Assembly: GCA_964385465.1 (NCBI GenBank)
Contig: CAYLPJ010000038.1
Coordinates: 3,362 to 67,361 of the forward strand
Length of the DNA stretch: 64,000 nt
From: CAYLPJ01 sp964385465
GTDB taxonomy: Bacteria; Planctomycetota; Phycisphaerae; SM23-33
Direction of reading: 5' to 3'
Position numbers and translations under genes: made by a program. Each line of letters begins with the position of its first letter. The stretch's first letter is position 1. A model generated the notes under the pieces. It made no database searches. It had not been told where the DNA came from and saw only the letters and a program-made list of their open reading frames with translations. Shown here in pieces: positions 27,768 to 35,798 of the stretch.

Positions 27768-27968
27768 ATGGCACGAAAGAAGGCGACGAAGAAGTCGGCG
27801 AAGAAGTCGACGAAGAAGGCCGTGAAGAAGGCCACGAAGAAGGCCAAGAAGGCCGTCAAGAAGGCCAAGAAGGCCGCCAAGAAGACGGCGAAGAAGGTGG
27901 CGAAGAAGACGACGCGCAAGAAGGCCGCCAAGAAGACGGCCAAGAAGAAGGCCAAGAAGCGCAGGTAG
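27768..27968 (+). CDS. Lysine-rich histone H1-like DNA-binding protein
   Basis: A 66-residue protein made almost entirely of Lys and Ala with Thr, Ser and Arg: AKK and TKK repeats run its full length and it ends KKKAKKRR. This is the composition of eukaryotic H1 tails and of bacterial HctB/H1-like proteins, which bind and condense DNA. AAGGAGGTGA sits a few bases before the ATG, one of the strongest ribosome sites in the window, so high expression is likely. Two hairpins follow. The role in nucleoid compaction is inferred from composition. Confidence 0.85.
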   Translation: MARKKATKKSAKKSTKKAVKKATKKAKKAVKKAKKAAKKTAKKVAKKTTRKKAAKKTAKKKAKKRR

Positions 27969-28001
27969 CACGTTCTCAGGGGAACAGCCTCACGGACCAC
28001 G

Positions 28002-28024
28002 GTTGCAGCCCTCCCCGCTGCAAC
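28002..28024 (+). terminator. Hairpin after the histone-like gene
   Basis: GTTGCAGC (28002-28009) pairs with GCTGCAAC (28017-28024) around a 7-base loop. There is no T-run; it may stabilise the mRNA 3' end ahead of the true terminator. Confidence 0.5.
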
Positions 28025-28060
28025 GGCCTCGCCCTGTCGGGCGGGGATGCAGTACCAAGG

Positions 28061-28107
28061 CCCGCAACGGGCGGCTGGGCCACGGCGACGCCCGTCGCGG
28101 GTCTTTT
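28061..28107 (+). terminator. Rho-independent terminator before the ParA-like gene
   Basis: A 12-bp stem with one mismatch (28061-28073 with 28089-28101) is followed by TCTTTT. It separates the histone-like gene from the ParA-like gene. Confidence 0.75.
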
Positions 28108-28113
28108 GTGCGC

Positions 28114-28141
28114 TTGTACCACGCACGACCTGACCTATAAT
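28114..28141 (+). promoter_or_regulatory. Promoter giving a leaderless parA-like transcript
   Basis: TTGTAC (28114-28119), 16 bases and a perfect TATAAT (28136-28141). The predicted start point falls at or next to the GTG start codon at 28149, so the mRNA would have almost no leader. Confidence 0.6.
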
Positions 28142-28148
28142 CCCTCCC

Positions 28149-29258
28149 GTGTTCTCCGTAGCGGTCATCAATCAGAAGGGCGGCGTCGGAAAGACGACGA
28201 CCGTGGCGAACCTCGGCGCAGCCGTCGCCGAGAGGGGCTGCGGCGTCTGCCTCATGGACCTCGATCCCCAGGCCCACCTGACGCTGCACTTCAACATCGA
28301 TCCGGCGGCCGTCAGCCCCACCGTCTATGACATCCTGACCGACAACATCCCCGTCCCCGACGCGCGCTTCGAGGTCGACGAACGCATTCACGTCGTGCCC
28401 TCGACCATCGACCTGGCCGCCGCCGAGGTCGAGCTGGCCGGCACGGTCGGGCGCGAGCAGATCCTTCGCGACGCCCTCGAGGCCGCCAACCTGCCCGACG
28501 GGCTGCTGCTGATCGATTGCCCCCCGAGCCTCGGGCTGCTGACGCTCAACGCCCTCGCCGCCGTCGACGAGGTCCTTATCCCCCTCCAGCCGCACTTCTT
28601 CGCGCTGCAGGGGTTGGGCAAGCTGCTCGAGACCGTCCGGCTGGTCCAACGAAGGATCAACCCGCGGCTCCGCGTCGGCGGCGTCATCCTGTGCCTTTAC
28701 GAGACCGGCACGCGACTGGCCGCCGAGGTGGAGGCCGACCTGCGCGGCTTCTTCGACGCCTCGGCCGGCGCCGACTGCCCCTGGGCCGGCGCGGCGATCT
28801 ACCGGACGGTCATCCGCCGCAACGTCAAGCTCGCCGAGTGCCCCAGCCACGGCAAGACGATCTTCCAGTACGACGCCGGCTCCCGGGGCGCCGAGGATTA
28901 CGCCGCGCTCGCCGACGAGTTCGTCCGCCGCTACGCCAACCTGTTCCCCGCAGAGGCCGTCCTGGCGTCCGTCCCGGCCCCGCCATCGGGGTACAACCCC
29001 GCCGCCGCGCCTCCGATCGTCCCCCCCCCGCCGGTCACCGCGCGGCGCGTCACGCCGCCGCCGGCGATCCACAACCCCGCGGCGGCCATCATGATCGTGC
29101 CCCCGCCTCCACGGCCCGCGACGCATCCGCAGAAGTCGGCCGGTCTGTACAACCCGGCCTCGCCGCCCGCGATCGTCCCCCGACGGAACGCGGTGGCGGC
29201 CCACGCGGCGGGGGCCTACAACCCCGCCCGCCCGGTCCTTGTCGTGCCGGCCACATGA
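28149..29258 (+). CDS. ParA/Soj-family ATPase with YNPA-repeat tail
   Basis: A 369-residue P-loop ATPase. The deviant Walker A is KGGVGKTT (10-17), with DLDPQAH and IDCPPSLGLLTLN later in the domain. Such proteins position DNA or protein cargo by dynamic ATPase cycling. Beyond the normal domain (about 275 on) is a Pro-rich tail with four related units of the form YNPA...IVP: GYNPAAAPPIVP, IHNPAAAIMIVP, LYNPASPPAIVP and AYNPARPVLVVP. No ParB-like gene is adjacent. GTG start with no ribosome site, consistent with a leaderless message. It overlaps the VanZ-like gene by four bases. Confidence 0.9.
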   Translation: MFSVAVINQKGGVGKTTTVANLGAAVAERGCGVCLMDLDPQAHLTLHFNIDPAAVSPTVYDILTDNIPVPDARFEVDERIHVVPSTIDLAAAEVELAGTVGREQILRDALEAANLPDGLLLIDCPPSLGLLTLNALAAVDEVLIPLQPHFFALQGLGKLLETVRLVQRRINPRLRVGGVILCLYETGTRLAAEVEADLRGFFDASAGADCPWAGAAIYRTVIRRNVKLAECPSHGKTIFQYDAGSRGAEDYAALADEFVRRYANLFPAEAVLASVPAPPSGYNPAAAPPIVPPPPVTARRVTPPPAIHNPAAAIMIVPPPPRPATHPQKSAGLYNPASPPAIVPRRNAVAAHAAGAYNPARPVLVVPAT

Positions 29259-29659
29259 CCGCCGCCCGCTCCACGCCCCCCTCGCCATCGGCCCGGATAC
29301 TGTGGGTGCTTCTTGGCGTCGTGTGGGTCGGCGCCTTCACGGCCACGCACATCCCCCCTGCCGGTCTGCCGAAGACCGGTACCGGCGACAAGGTCCTTCA
29401 CGCGGTGGGCTACTTCGGCCTGGGGGCCGTCTTCTTCGCCGCCCTGGCGGCCTCGGGGGCGGGGCTGAGACGGACCGCCGCGCTGGTCCTGGTCCTGCTG
29501 ACCGTCTACGGCGCCATCGACGAACTCACCCAACCCCTGGTCGGGCGCAGCGCCGCCTGGAGCGACTGGCTGGCGGACGTGTTCGGCGCGGCCGCCGCGG
29601 CGGCGGTCTGCACACTGGCCGTCGTCCTGCTCCGCCGCATCGGGGGCGGGGGAAGGTGA
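29255..29659 (+). CDS. VanZ-like membrane protein
   Basis: A 134-residue protein with four predicted membrane helices. The VanZ signatures are DKVLHAVGYFGLG and DELTQPLVGRSAAWSDWLAD. Family members are small inner-membrane proteins; the founding one raises teicoplanin resistance, but most have no known function. ATGA overlap with the ParA-like gene implies coupled translation. A strong terminator follows. Confidence 0.85.
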   Translation: MTAARSTPPSPSARILWVLLGVVWVGAFTATHIPPAGLPKTGTGDKVLHAVGYFGLGAVFFAALAASGAGLRRTAALVLVLLTVYGAIDELTQPLVGRSAAWSDWLADVFGAAAAAAVCTLAVVLLRRIGGGGR

Positions 29660-29690
29660 ATCCGGACGGCGCCCCCTGAGGAACGGGCGA

Positions 29691-29724
29691 GGCCCGGCGG
29701 GTGCAGACCGCCGGGCCCCTTTCC
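29691..29724 (+). terminator. Terminator after the VanZ-like gene
   Basis: A perfect 10-bp stem (GGCCCGGCGG, 29691-29700, with 29708-29717) and 7-base loop, followed by CCTTTCC. Confidence 0.65.
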
Positions 29725-29823
29725 CCGGTGCCGGGCCGACCGCCGGCCCGGGCTTGTCCGCCCCCGTTGCGTGGCGTCGCGCCCGCCGGGTGCGGGATCA
29801 ACGGGGTGCGGCAGACGACGGCT

Positions 29824-30984
29824 TCATTCGTCGGGACTGACGTACTTGAACACCCCGCCGTTCTCGGCCGCGACGGTCCGCAGCACCTCGAACGCCGACG
29901 CGTCCCGCCCGTGCAGCAGCAACGTGTTGATCATCACATCGCGATCGGCGTTGTGGTCGCGCAGCCACCGGACGACGGCCTCGTTGCCCTGAAGCCGCCG
30001 CCCGCCGGGCGTACGGTACGTGCTCCCGCCGGTCACGCCGGCGAAATCGCCGTCACTGAGTACATACAGCAGTCTCCCCGGCCGGTTTTCGGGTGCGGCA
30101 TCGAACGCCGCGAAGGCCCGCTTGAGGGCGGGCAGCGCGGTGGTGGTCCCGACGCAATTGACCCTCGCGAGGAACCGCACGGCTTCGGCCTTGTACATAT
30201 CCGTGGCGGGCACGAGCCCGCGGCGGGGCCCCTCGATGGTCCGGTTGGCGGCGAAGAGGACGATGTGGAAACGCACCGGCGGCTTGAGGTCCCGGATGGA
30301 CTTGATCATCTCCACGCGGACCTGGTCGAACGCCCTGGCCATGGACCCCGATCTGTCGACGGCGTAGATGACGCTCATCGCCCCCCCACCGGGCACGGGG
30401 ACGACGTCGAAGAACTCCGGCCCGCGGTCGCTCGATCGGTCGTGCAGGCCAAGCTCTTCGGCAGACGTTCGCCCACCGGTCGCGCCGGCAGCCAGGAGTT
30501 GGACCCGCTCTTTCGTCTCGCCGCGGTCGATCTTCTCGCGCCGATCGTCGTAGCTGCGCACGGGCCTGCGGCGCTGGGCGTCGGCGTCGCGGGGCGACCT
30601 TTTCGCGTCGCCGGCATTGCTGAAATCGCCGCGGAACGGCTGGGGCTGACGAGTGAAGGTCACCGGCACGGTCGGCTCGTCCACCCGCGTCGTGGTCACC
30701 AGTACGAAGAACAGCATCACCAGGAACAGCCCGACGTGCAGCAGCAGGCTCAGAACCCAGGGCATGGCCGCGGCCAGGCCGACCGCCATGCCCGACTCGT
30801 CCTCGTCCCCCTGTGTGACGTTGACCGCGGGCGCCGAGACCGCATCCGGGGGCACGCGGGGGGCGGGCATCTCGGCCAGCGAGGCCGGCACCGGCGTGGC
30901 CGACCCGCACACACCGCACCGGGCGCGTCGGCCTCGGGCCTCGATCAGCCGCCCGCACTCTTTGCATCGAATCTGAACTCCCAT
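29824..30984 (-). CDS. Zinc-ribbon, membrane-anchored von Willebrand factor A protein
   Basis: A 386-residue protein. The N-terminal zinc ribbon has Cys7, Cys10, Cys23 and Cys26. One membrane helix follows (about 72-98, VLSLLLHVGLFLVMLFFVLV), then a charged linker and a vWA domain with a complete MIDAS site, YAVDRSGSM (Asp210, Ser212, Ser214), plus LSDGDFAG later. AAAGGA before the ATG fixes the start. The ribbon faces the cytosol and the vWA domain probably the outside. vWA domains bind proteins through a metal ion; the partner is unknown. Confidence 0.85.
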   Translation of the reverse strand: MGVQIRCKECGRLIEARGRRARCGVCGSATPVPASLAEMPAPRVPPDAVSAPAVNVTQGDEDESGMAVGLAAAMPWVLSLLLHVGLFLVMLFFVLVTTTRVDEPTVPVTFTRQPQPFRGDFSNAGDAKRSPRDADAQRRRPVRSYDDRREKIDRGETKERVQLLAAGATGGRTSAEELGLHDRSSDRGPEFFDVVPVPGGGAMSVIYAVDRSGSMARAFDQVRVEMIKSIRDLKPPVRFHIVLFAANRTIEGPRRGLVPATDMYKAEAVRFLARVNCVGTTTALPALKRAFAAFDAAPENRPGRLLYVLSDGDFAGVTGGSTYRTPGGRRLQGNEAVVRWLRDHNADRDVMINTLLLHGRDASAFEVLRTVAAENGGVFKYVSPDE

Positions 30985-31775
30985 GGGACTTCCTTTCCGT
31001 ACGACTGGACACTTGGGCTTGATGCCTCCCGACCCCGCGGCTGCGACGGGGCGGCCCGCGGCCGCGCCCCGGGAGGGAGAGGGGGCGCGGTGGCACACGG
31101 GCGGCGGAGACACCCCCGAGGCGGAGGGCGGCGGGGCCAAAGGGCCCCGCTCGGCCGATGGAAGACCGGCAGCGTTGCATCCGGCCGTGCTGCCGAGGTC
31201 GTGCGTCATCTCGCATGCGTCGGTCTCCCGAAGTCACGGCCGGGGACCGCGCCGGGGTGCAGGCGGCAAGCGGCGGGTGCAGGTGGCGGCGCGGATCGGG
31301 CGCCCGGGGGCGTCCGGCGTCCGATGGCGGCGTACCGAGACCCCGCTGGTGCTGCGTGCAAGCGGCGCGTCGTCGGCCGGCGTCTGCGGCGACTCGCGCC
31401 TTTTGGCATGGCGGGCCTGGGCGTCGGCCGTTGCGGCGCGCCCGAGATGGACCCGCTTGGGCAGGAAAAGGCGAACCCGCCCGGGAGGGTTTCACGAAGC
31501 GATCTATAGTCTGGCGTGCGGCGGAAAACTGCCCACAGCCAGGATTGGCTCGCTCACGGACCGGCAGGCGGTCCCGCCGCGTCCATTAGTTATTGTAGCG
31601 CTGGCCATTGGGGCAGACAACCCCGGCGGAATCCTGGTGCTCGGCGGCCTGCCGCAATTGGCGCGTTGGGAAGCAGGCTCCCCCGCGACCGGGGCGGGCC
31701 CTGAGCGAGAGGCGGCGCTCCGGCTCGCCTGGCGACGGACAACAGGGCGATGGCAGAAGCGCGAAGGCGTCTGCC
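30985..31775. other. Long intergenic region, no supported gene
   Basis: About 790 bases between trpE and the vWA gene. Open frames exist but are Arg/Pro-rich, lack ribosome sites and look like GC-bias artefacts. A strong stem (GCGGGGCC, 31131-31138, with 31143-31150; 4-base loop) and a TATAGT hexamer (31505-31510) are visible. A 6-bp GGCAGA/TCTGCC stem just past the trpE stop may be a weak terminator. Confidence 0.45.
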
Positions 31776-33281
31776 TTAGTCCAAGCCCGCCTCGGCGACT
31801 TCGATGGCGCGGACGAGCGCGCGGGCCTTGTTGAGGGTCTCCTGATACTCCGCCTCGGGAACCGAATCGTAGACCACGCCCCCGCCTGCCTGGATGTAGG
31901 CCTTGCCGCCGCAGAAGACCATCGTCCGCAGGGCGATGCACGTGTCCATGTTGCCCGAGAAATCCAGGTAGCCGACCGCCCCCGCATAGGGCCCGCGGCG
32001 GGTGGGCTCGAACTCGTCGATGATCTCCATCGCGCGGATCTTCGGCGCGCCGGAGACCGTCCCGACCGGCAGCGAGACGCGCAGGGCGTCGAGGGCGTCC
32101 ATCCCCTCGGCCAGCCGCCCGGTGACGTTCGAGACGATGTGCATCACGTGGCTGTACCGCTCGACCGTCATCACGTCGCTGAGCTCGATGCTTCTCGGCT
32201 CGGCGACGCGGCCGACGTCGTTTCGGCCAAGATCGACGAGCATGATGTGCTCGGCGCGTTCCTTGGGGTCGGCGAGCAGCTCGTCCTCGAGTGCCTGGTC
32301 CTCCTCGTCGGTGGTCCCCCGCCGCCTCGTCCCGGCCAGCGGGCGGTTGGTGATCACGCCGTCCTCGACGCGGCAGAGGATCTCCGGCGAGCTGCCTACG
32401 AGCGTCAGCTCCGGCGCCGTCAGCAGGAACATGAACGGTGAGGGGTTGACCACGCGCAGGGCCCGGTAGACGTCGAACGACGTGGCGGAGGTCTCCACCG
32501 CCAGCCGTTGGCTGGGCACGACCTGAAAGATGTCCCCGGCGCGGATGTATTCCTTGCAGGCCTCGACCATCTCCATGTACCCGGCCCGGGTGACGTTGCT
32601 CTCGAAGGGCTTCTGCGGCAGGCCCACGAGGTTGATCTCCGCCACCGCGCGCGGCGAGCCCTCACGCAGCCGCCCGATCGTCCGCTCGATGGCGTCGGTC
32701 GCCTCGGCGTAGGCCCGGCCGGGGTCGTCGGTCACGTGGGCGTTGCTGGTGACCTTGACCGTCTTGGAGACGTGGTCGAAGATCACCATGGTCCGGTAGA
32801 GCCCGAAGGCCGCGTCCGGAAGGTGCCGGTCGTCGGGCGGGCCCTCGCCGATGTCCTCGTAGTAGCGAATGAGGTCGTAGGCGGCGTAGCCGACCAGCCC
32901 GCCGCAGAACCGCGGCAGCCCGGGCAGGTGCACCGGGCTGTAGTCGGCCAGCAGCTTGCCCAGCTCGGCGAGGGGGTCGTGGGAGCTGATCGTCTCGGGC
33001 GCAGCGCCGCGTCGGGCAACGGTGATCTCGTCCCGCCGGGCGGTCAGGGTGACCTCCGGATCGACCCCGACGAACGAGTACCGCGCGATCCGCTCGCCGC
33101 CGACGACGCTCTCGAGAAGGAACGCGTGCCTGGCCGCCGCGAAACCCGTCGGGTGCGCCAAGCGGTCGTAGGCGGCCACCGGCGTCAGCGCGTCGGCCAG
33201 GAGCTGGCGGTAGACGGGCACCGTGTTGCCCTTCTCGGCCAGCCGCATGAACTCATCGAAACCGGGGTGGTAATGCTTCAT
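31776..33281 (-). CDS. trpE: Anthranilate synthase component I
   Basis: A 501-residue TrpE, normal length. It converts chorismate to anthranilate using ammonia from TrpG. The N-terminal feedback site motif FLLESV and the catalytic region (LVDLGRNDVGRV, PVGTVSGAPKIRAME, QAGGGVVYDS) are present. No trpG or other trp gene is adjacent, so the pathway genes must lie elsewhere. TAGAAT (33296-33291 on the minus strand) sits about 10 bases before the ATG, implying an almost leaderless transcript and no room for a classic trp attenuator. Confidence 0.97.
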   Translation of the reverse strand: MKHYHPGFDEFMRLAEKGNTVPVYRQLLADALTPVAAYDRLAHPTGFAAARHAFLLESVVGGERIARYSFVGVDPEVTLTARRDEITVARRGAAPETISSHDPLAELGKLLADYSPVHLPGLPRFCGGLVGYAAYDLIRYYEDIGEGPPDDRHLPDAAFGLYRTMVIFDHVSKTVKVTSNAHVTDDPGRAYAEATDAIERTIGRLREGSPRAVAEINLVGLPQKPFESNVTRAGYMEMVEACKEYIRAGDIFQVVPSQRLAVETSATSFDVYRALRVVNPSPFMFLLTAPELTLVGSSPEILCRVEDGVITNRPLAGTRRRGTTDEEDQALEDELLADPKERAEHIMLVDLGRNDVGRVAEPRSIELSDVMTVERYSHVMHIVSNVTGRLAEGMDALDALRVSLPVGTVSGAPKIRAMEIIDEFEPTRRGPYAGAVGYLDFSGNMDTCIALRTMVFCGGKAYIQAGGGVVYDSVPEAEYQETLNKARALVRAIEVAEAGLD

Positions 33282-33371
33282 CGTGCAGCGATTCTACCGC
33301 ACCGCCGCTCGAAAGGAACCCCCCGTCCGCAACAACGTCGGCGGGGCCGCAGGCGGCGGCCGCCGGCCCCG

Positions 33372-34727
33372 CTACTCGCCGATCTTCATGGGTTTTCGCG
33401 GGGGGTTGCGCTTCATCCAGCGGCGGGTGTGGCGGAGTTCGTCTTCGAGCATCTCCTTGTCCACCCAGCCGACCAGGGGGTAGCCCTTGCCCGGCGGGCG
33501 GAGGACGATGGCCCCCTCGCCGAAGTGGCAGTTTGGATCGGAATGGGCAACGACAAGCTGGCGGAGCTCGTCGGGCTGCTCGGGCAGGTCGAAGAGGTGG
33601 TAGGCGCCCAGGACGTACTCAACGTCGATATCCCCGCTGAACGTGCCGTCCTCCTCGTCGACCTCCGGGACATCGTTCTTGCTGCCCATGCACAGGAAGT
33701 TCTTCGCCGGGCAGTCCTTGCTCACCAGGGCCGCCAGCGTCGGCGGAAAGCGGTTGTGGTGCGTGTTGATGTACTTCGTCAGCGACTGGCCGACCACCAC
33801 CATCTTGTTCCGCATGTCCACGCGGATCTCGCGCTTGCCTTCCTCGCCGATCAGCTCCGGCGCCCCGAGCTGCCCGGCCAGCTTCGTCAACTCGCCGGGA
33901 CGGGCCAGCATGCGGCTGGTCAGGAACAGCGGGCCCGGCAGGGCCGTCGGGGCCATGAATCCGCCGACCACCGCGCCCATCACCGCCGCGCCGGCGATGG
34001 TCCCGCCGTGCCCGGCGTTGTGCTTCCGCGTATCGCGGCTGACCAGCAGGAGCACGAGGTGGATGCCGCCGGCGGCGAGGGCGCCCCAGCCGTAGATCAT
34101 CATCCACGCCGGCAGGTCCAGCCAGAGCTTGCTGCCCATGGCGACCAGCAGGAGGATGGCGATGCCGTTGAGCACGGCTCGGATCGCGCCGCCGGCGAGC
34201 AGGCCGATGGAGAAGCGATTGCCCTTCGTGGCGGCGGCGGCGATGAACAGGCCGATGACCCCGCAGGGCAGCCAGCCGGCGTGCAGCCAGCCCAGGCCCT
34301 TGAGCCCCTCGCGAACCCCGGTGGCCAGGGCGACGATCACGTCCAGCGCCACCCACAGCACCACGCCGAGGGCCACGAACATGCTGATCTTGACGGAATT
34401 CAGTTGCGGCCGCCTCGGGCGAAGGTGGCGTTGGCGCGCCGGGCGGGACGGCTCCTGGACCAGCGCGGCGACGGGCAGGTCGTCCTCGGGGACGGCCCGG
34501 GCAACGGGGAGGTCCTCGTCATCGCCCCCGGGCGGCGCCGCGGGGCGCGATGCCGCCCGGGGCCGCTGCGGCTTGTCCGGGGCCCGCCGCTCCCGCTGAC
34601 CCGGGGCCTGGCGTGGGTGGGGGACGGTAAGGATCTTGCCGCACTGGAGACACTTCGCTTTCTTGCCGGCCGCATCGCTGGGGACCTTGAAGACCTTGCC
34701 ACACGAACACTGAAAGCGAATGCCCAT
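33372..34727 (-). CDS. Zinc-ribbon multi-pass membrane protein
   Basis: A 451-residue protein of unknown function. The zinc ribbon has Cys7, Cys9, Cys26 and Cys29 (FQCSCG and KCLQCGK). A Pro/Arg-rich linker (about 35-110) leads to five or six hydrophobic segments (about 112-300), then a soluble C-terminal domain of about 150 residues with YINTHHNRFPPTLAALV. That last segment resembles the secreted DUF1559-like part of planctomycetal proteins. AGGGG before the ATG fixes the start. It follows the ROK kinase gene with only 11 bases between them, so the two are probably co-transcribed. Confidence 0.75.
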   Translation of the reverse strand: MGIRFQCSCGKVFKVPSDAAGKKAKCLQCGKILTVPHPRQAPGQRERRAPDKPQRPRAASRPAAPPGGDDEDLPVARAVPEDDLPVAALVQEPSRPARQRHLRPRRPQLNSVKISMFVALGVVLWVALDVIVALATGVREGLKGLGWLHAGWLPCGVIGLFIAAAATKGNRFSIGLLAGGAIRAVLNGIAILLLVAMGSKLWLDLPAWMMIYGWGALAAGGIHLVLLLVSRDTRKHNAGHGGTIAGAAVMGAVVGGFMAPTALPGPLFLTSRMLARPGELTKLAGQLGAPELIGEEGKREIRVDMRNKMVVVGQSLTKYINTHHNRFPPTLAALVSKDCPAKNFLCMGSKNDVPEVDEEDGTFSGDIDVEYVLGAYHLFDLPEQPDELRQLVVAHSDPNCHFGEGAIVLRPPGKGYPLVGWVDKEMLEDELRHTRRWMKRNPPRKPMKIGE

Positions 34728-34738
34728 CGACGGTCCCC

Positions 34739-35704
34739 TTACTGTCCGTGCTCCTGCCAGGCCACGCCGGCGGCACCGATGACGCCGGCGTCGTTGCCCA
34801 GCGTCGCCAGGGCGATGGTCGTCTTCGGCTCGGTCAGCGTCCAGTGCATCGCGCGATAGTGCTTCTCGACCGGGCCGAGCAGGTCGTCGCCCGCCGCGGC
34901 CATGCCGCCGGCCAGGACGATCCGGTCCGGGTCGAGGATGCGGGCATAGGTCACGCAGCCGATCGCGAGGAACCGGGCCATCTCGTCCCAGACCTCGGCG
35001 GCGAAATCGTCGCCGGCGGCGCGGTGCTCGTTGATGTCTTTGCTCGTCAACTCGTCGTTGGCGTCGAGGACCTCGCGGAGGCTGCTGGGACGATCGGAGG
35101 CCTCGAGCGCCTCGGCGGCGTGGCGGGACATGAACGTCGCCGAGCCGTACTGCTCCAGGCAGCCCTTCTGCCCGCAGCCGCACAACCGCCCGCCGGGCTC
35201 GACGAGGGTATGCCCCAACTCGGCGCCGATCTCGTGGGCGCCGTGCAGCACCTGCCCGTTGACGACCACCCCCCCGCCGACGCCGGTGCCCAGCGTCAGC
35301 AAGACCATGTCGTCGCATTCCTTGCCCGCCCCGCAGAGGTACTCGCCGAGGCAGGCGGCGTTGGCGTCGTTCTCCAGCGAGGCCGGCAGGCCCAGGCGGT
35401 CGGAGATCATCTGCCGCAGCGGGGTGTTCTTGAAGAACGGGATGTTCGGCGAGTCGTAGACGACACCTCCGGACATGCTCAGCGGCCCGGGGCAGCCGAT
35501 CCCGACGGCCAGGACGTCCCCGTCACCCGCGGCACCGCGTTCCATCGCCTGCCGAGCCCCCTCGACCATCTGGTCGACCAGGGCCTCGAGCCCGTCCTGC
35601 GGCGTGGGCAGTTGGAAGACCTCGCCGGGCCTGCGCTGCTCGTCCAGCAGCCCGAACTTGATGAACGTCCCGCCAAGATCAATGCCGACACAGGTTTTCG
35701 CCAT
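34739..35704 (-). CDS. ROK-family sugar kinase (glucokinase-like)
   Basis: A 321-residue ROK protein with no DNA-binding domain, hence a kinase. The phosphate loop is VGIDLGGTFIKFG, the second motif is LTLGTGVGGGVVV, and the zinc site is GHTLVEPGGRLCGCGQKGC (CxC-x4-C plus His). ENDANAA holds the catalytic Asp. It probably phosphorylates glucose or a related hexose with ATP. ATG at 35704 directly precedes the fold. Confidence 0.92.
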   Translation of the reverse strand: MAKTCVGIDLGGTFIKFGLLDEQRRPGEVFQLPTPQDGLEALVDQMVEGARQAMERGAAGDGDVLAVGIGCPGPLSMSGGVVYDSPNIPFFKNTPLRQMISDRLGLPASLENDANAACLGEYLCGAGKECDDMVLLTLGTGVGGGVVVNGQVLHGAHEIGAELGHTLVEPGGRLCGCGQKGCLEQYGSATFMSRHAAEALEASDRPSSLREVLDANDELTSKDINEHRAAGDDFAAEVWDEMARFLAIGCVTYARILDPDRIVLAGGMAAAGDDLLGPVEKHYRAMHWTLTEPKTTIALATLGNDAGVIGAAGVAWQEHGQ

Positions 35705-35798
35705 CACGCGTCTCGCTTGGATAAGATCAGGGAAACCACAATGGCCGGGCATTGTCCCCCCAACCCGAAGATTTGTAAAGCCCCCTTCGCGAAGCCCT

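Noticed and set aside
31158..31589. 143-codon frame in the gap after trpE
   Set aside because: Arg/Cys/Pro-rich, no ribosome site or domain; typical of chance frames in GC-rich DNA.
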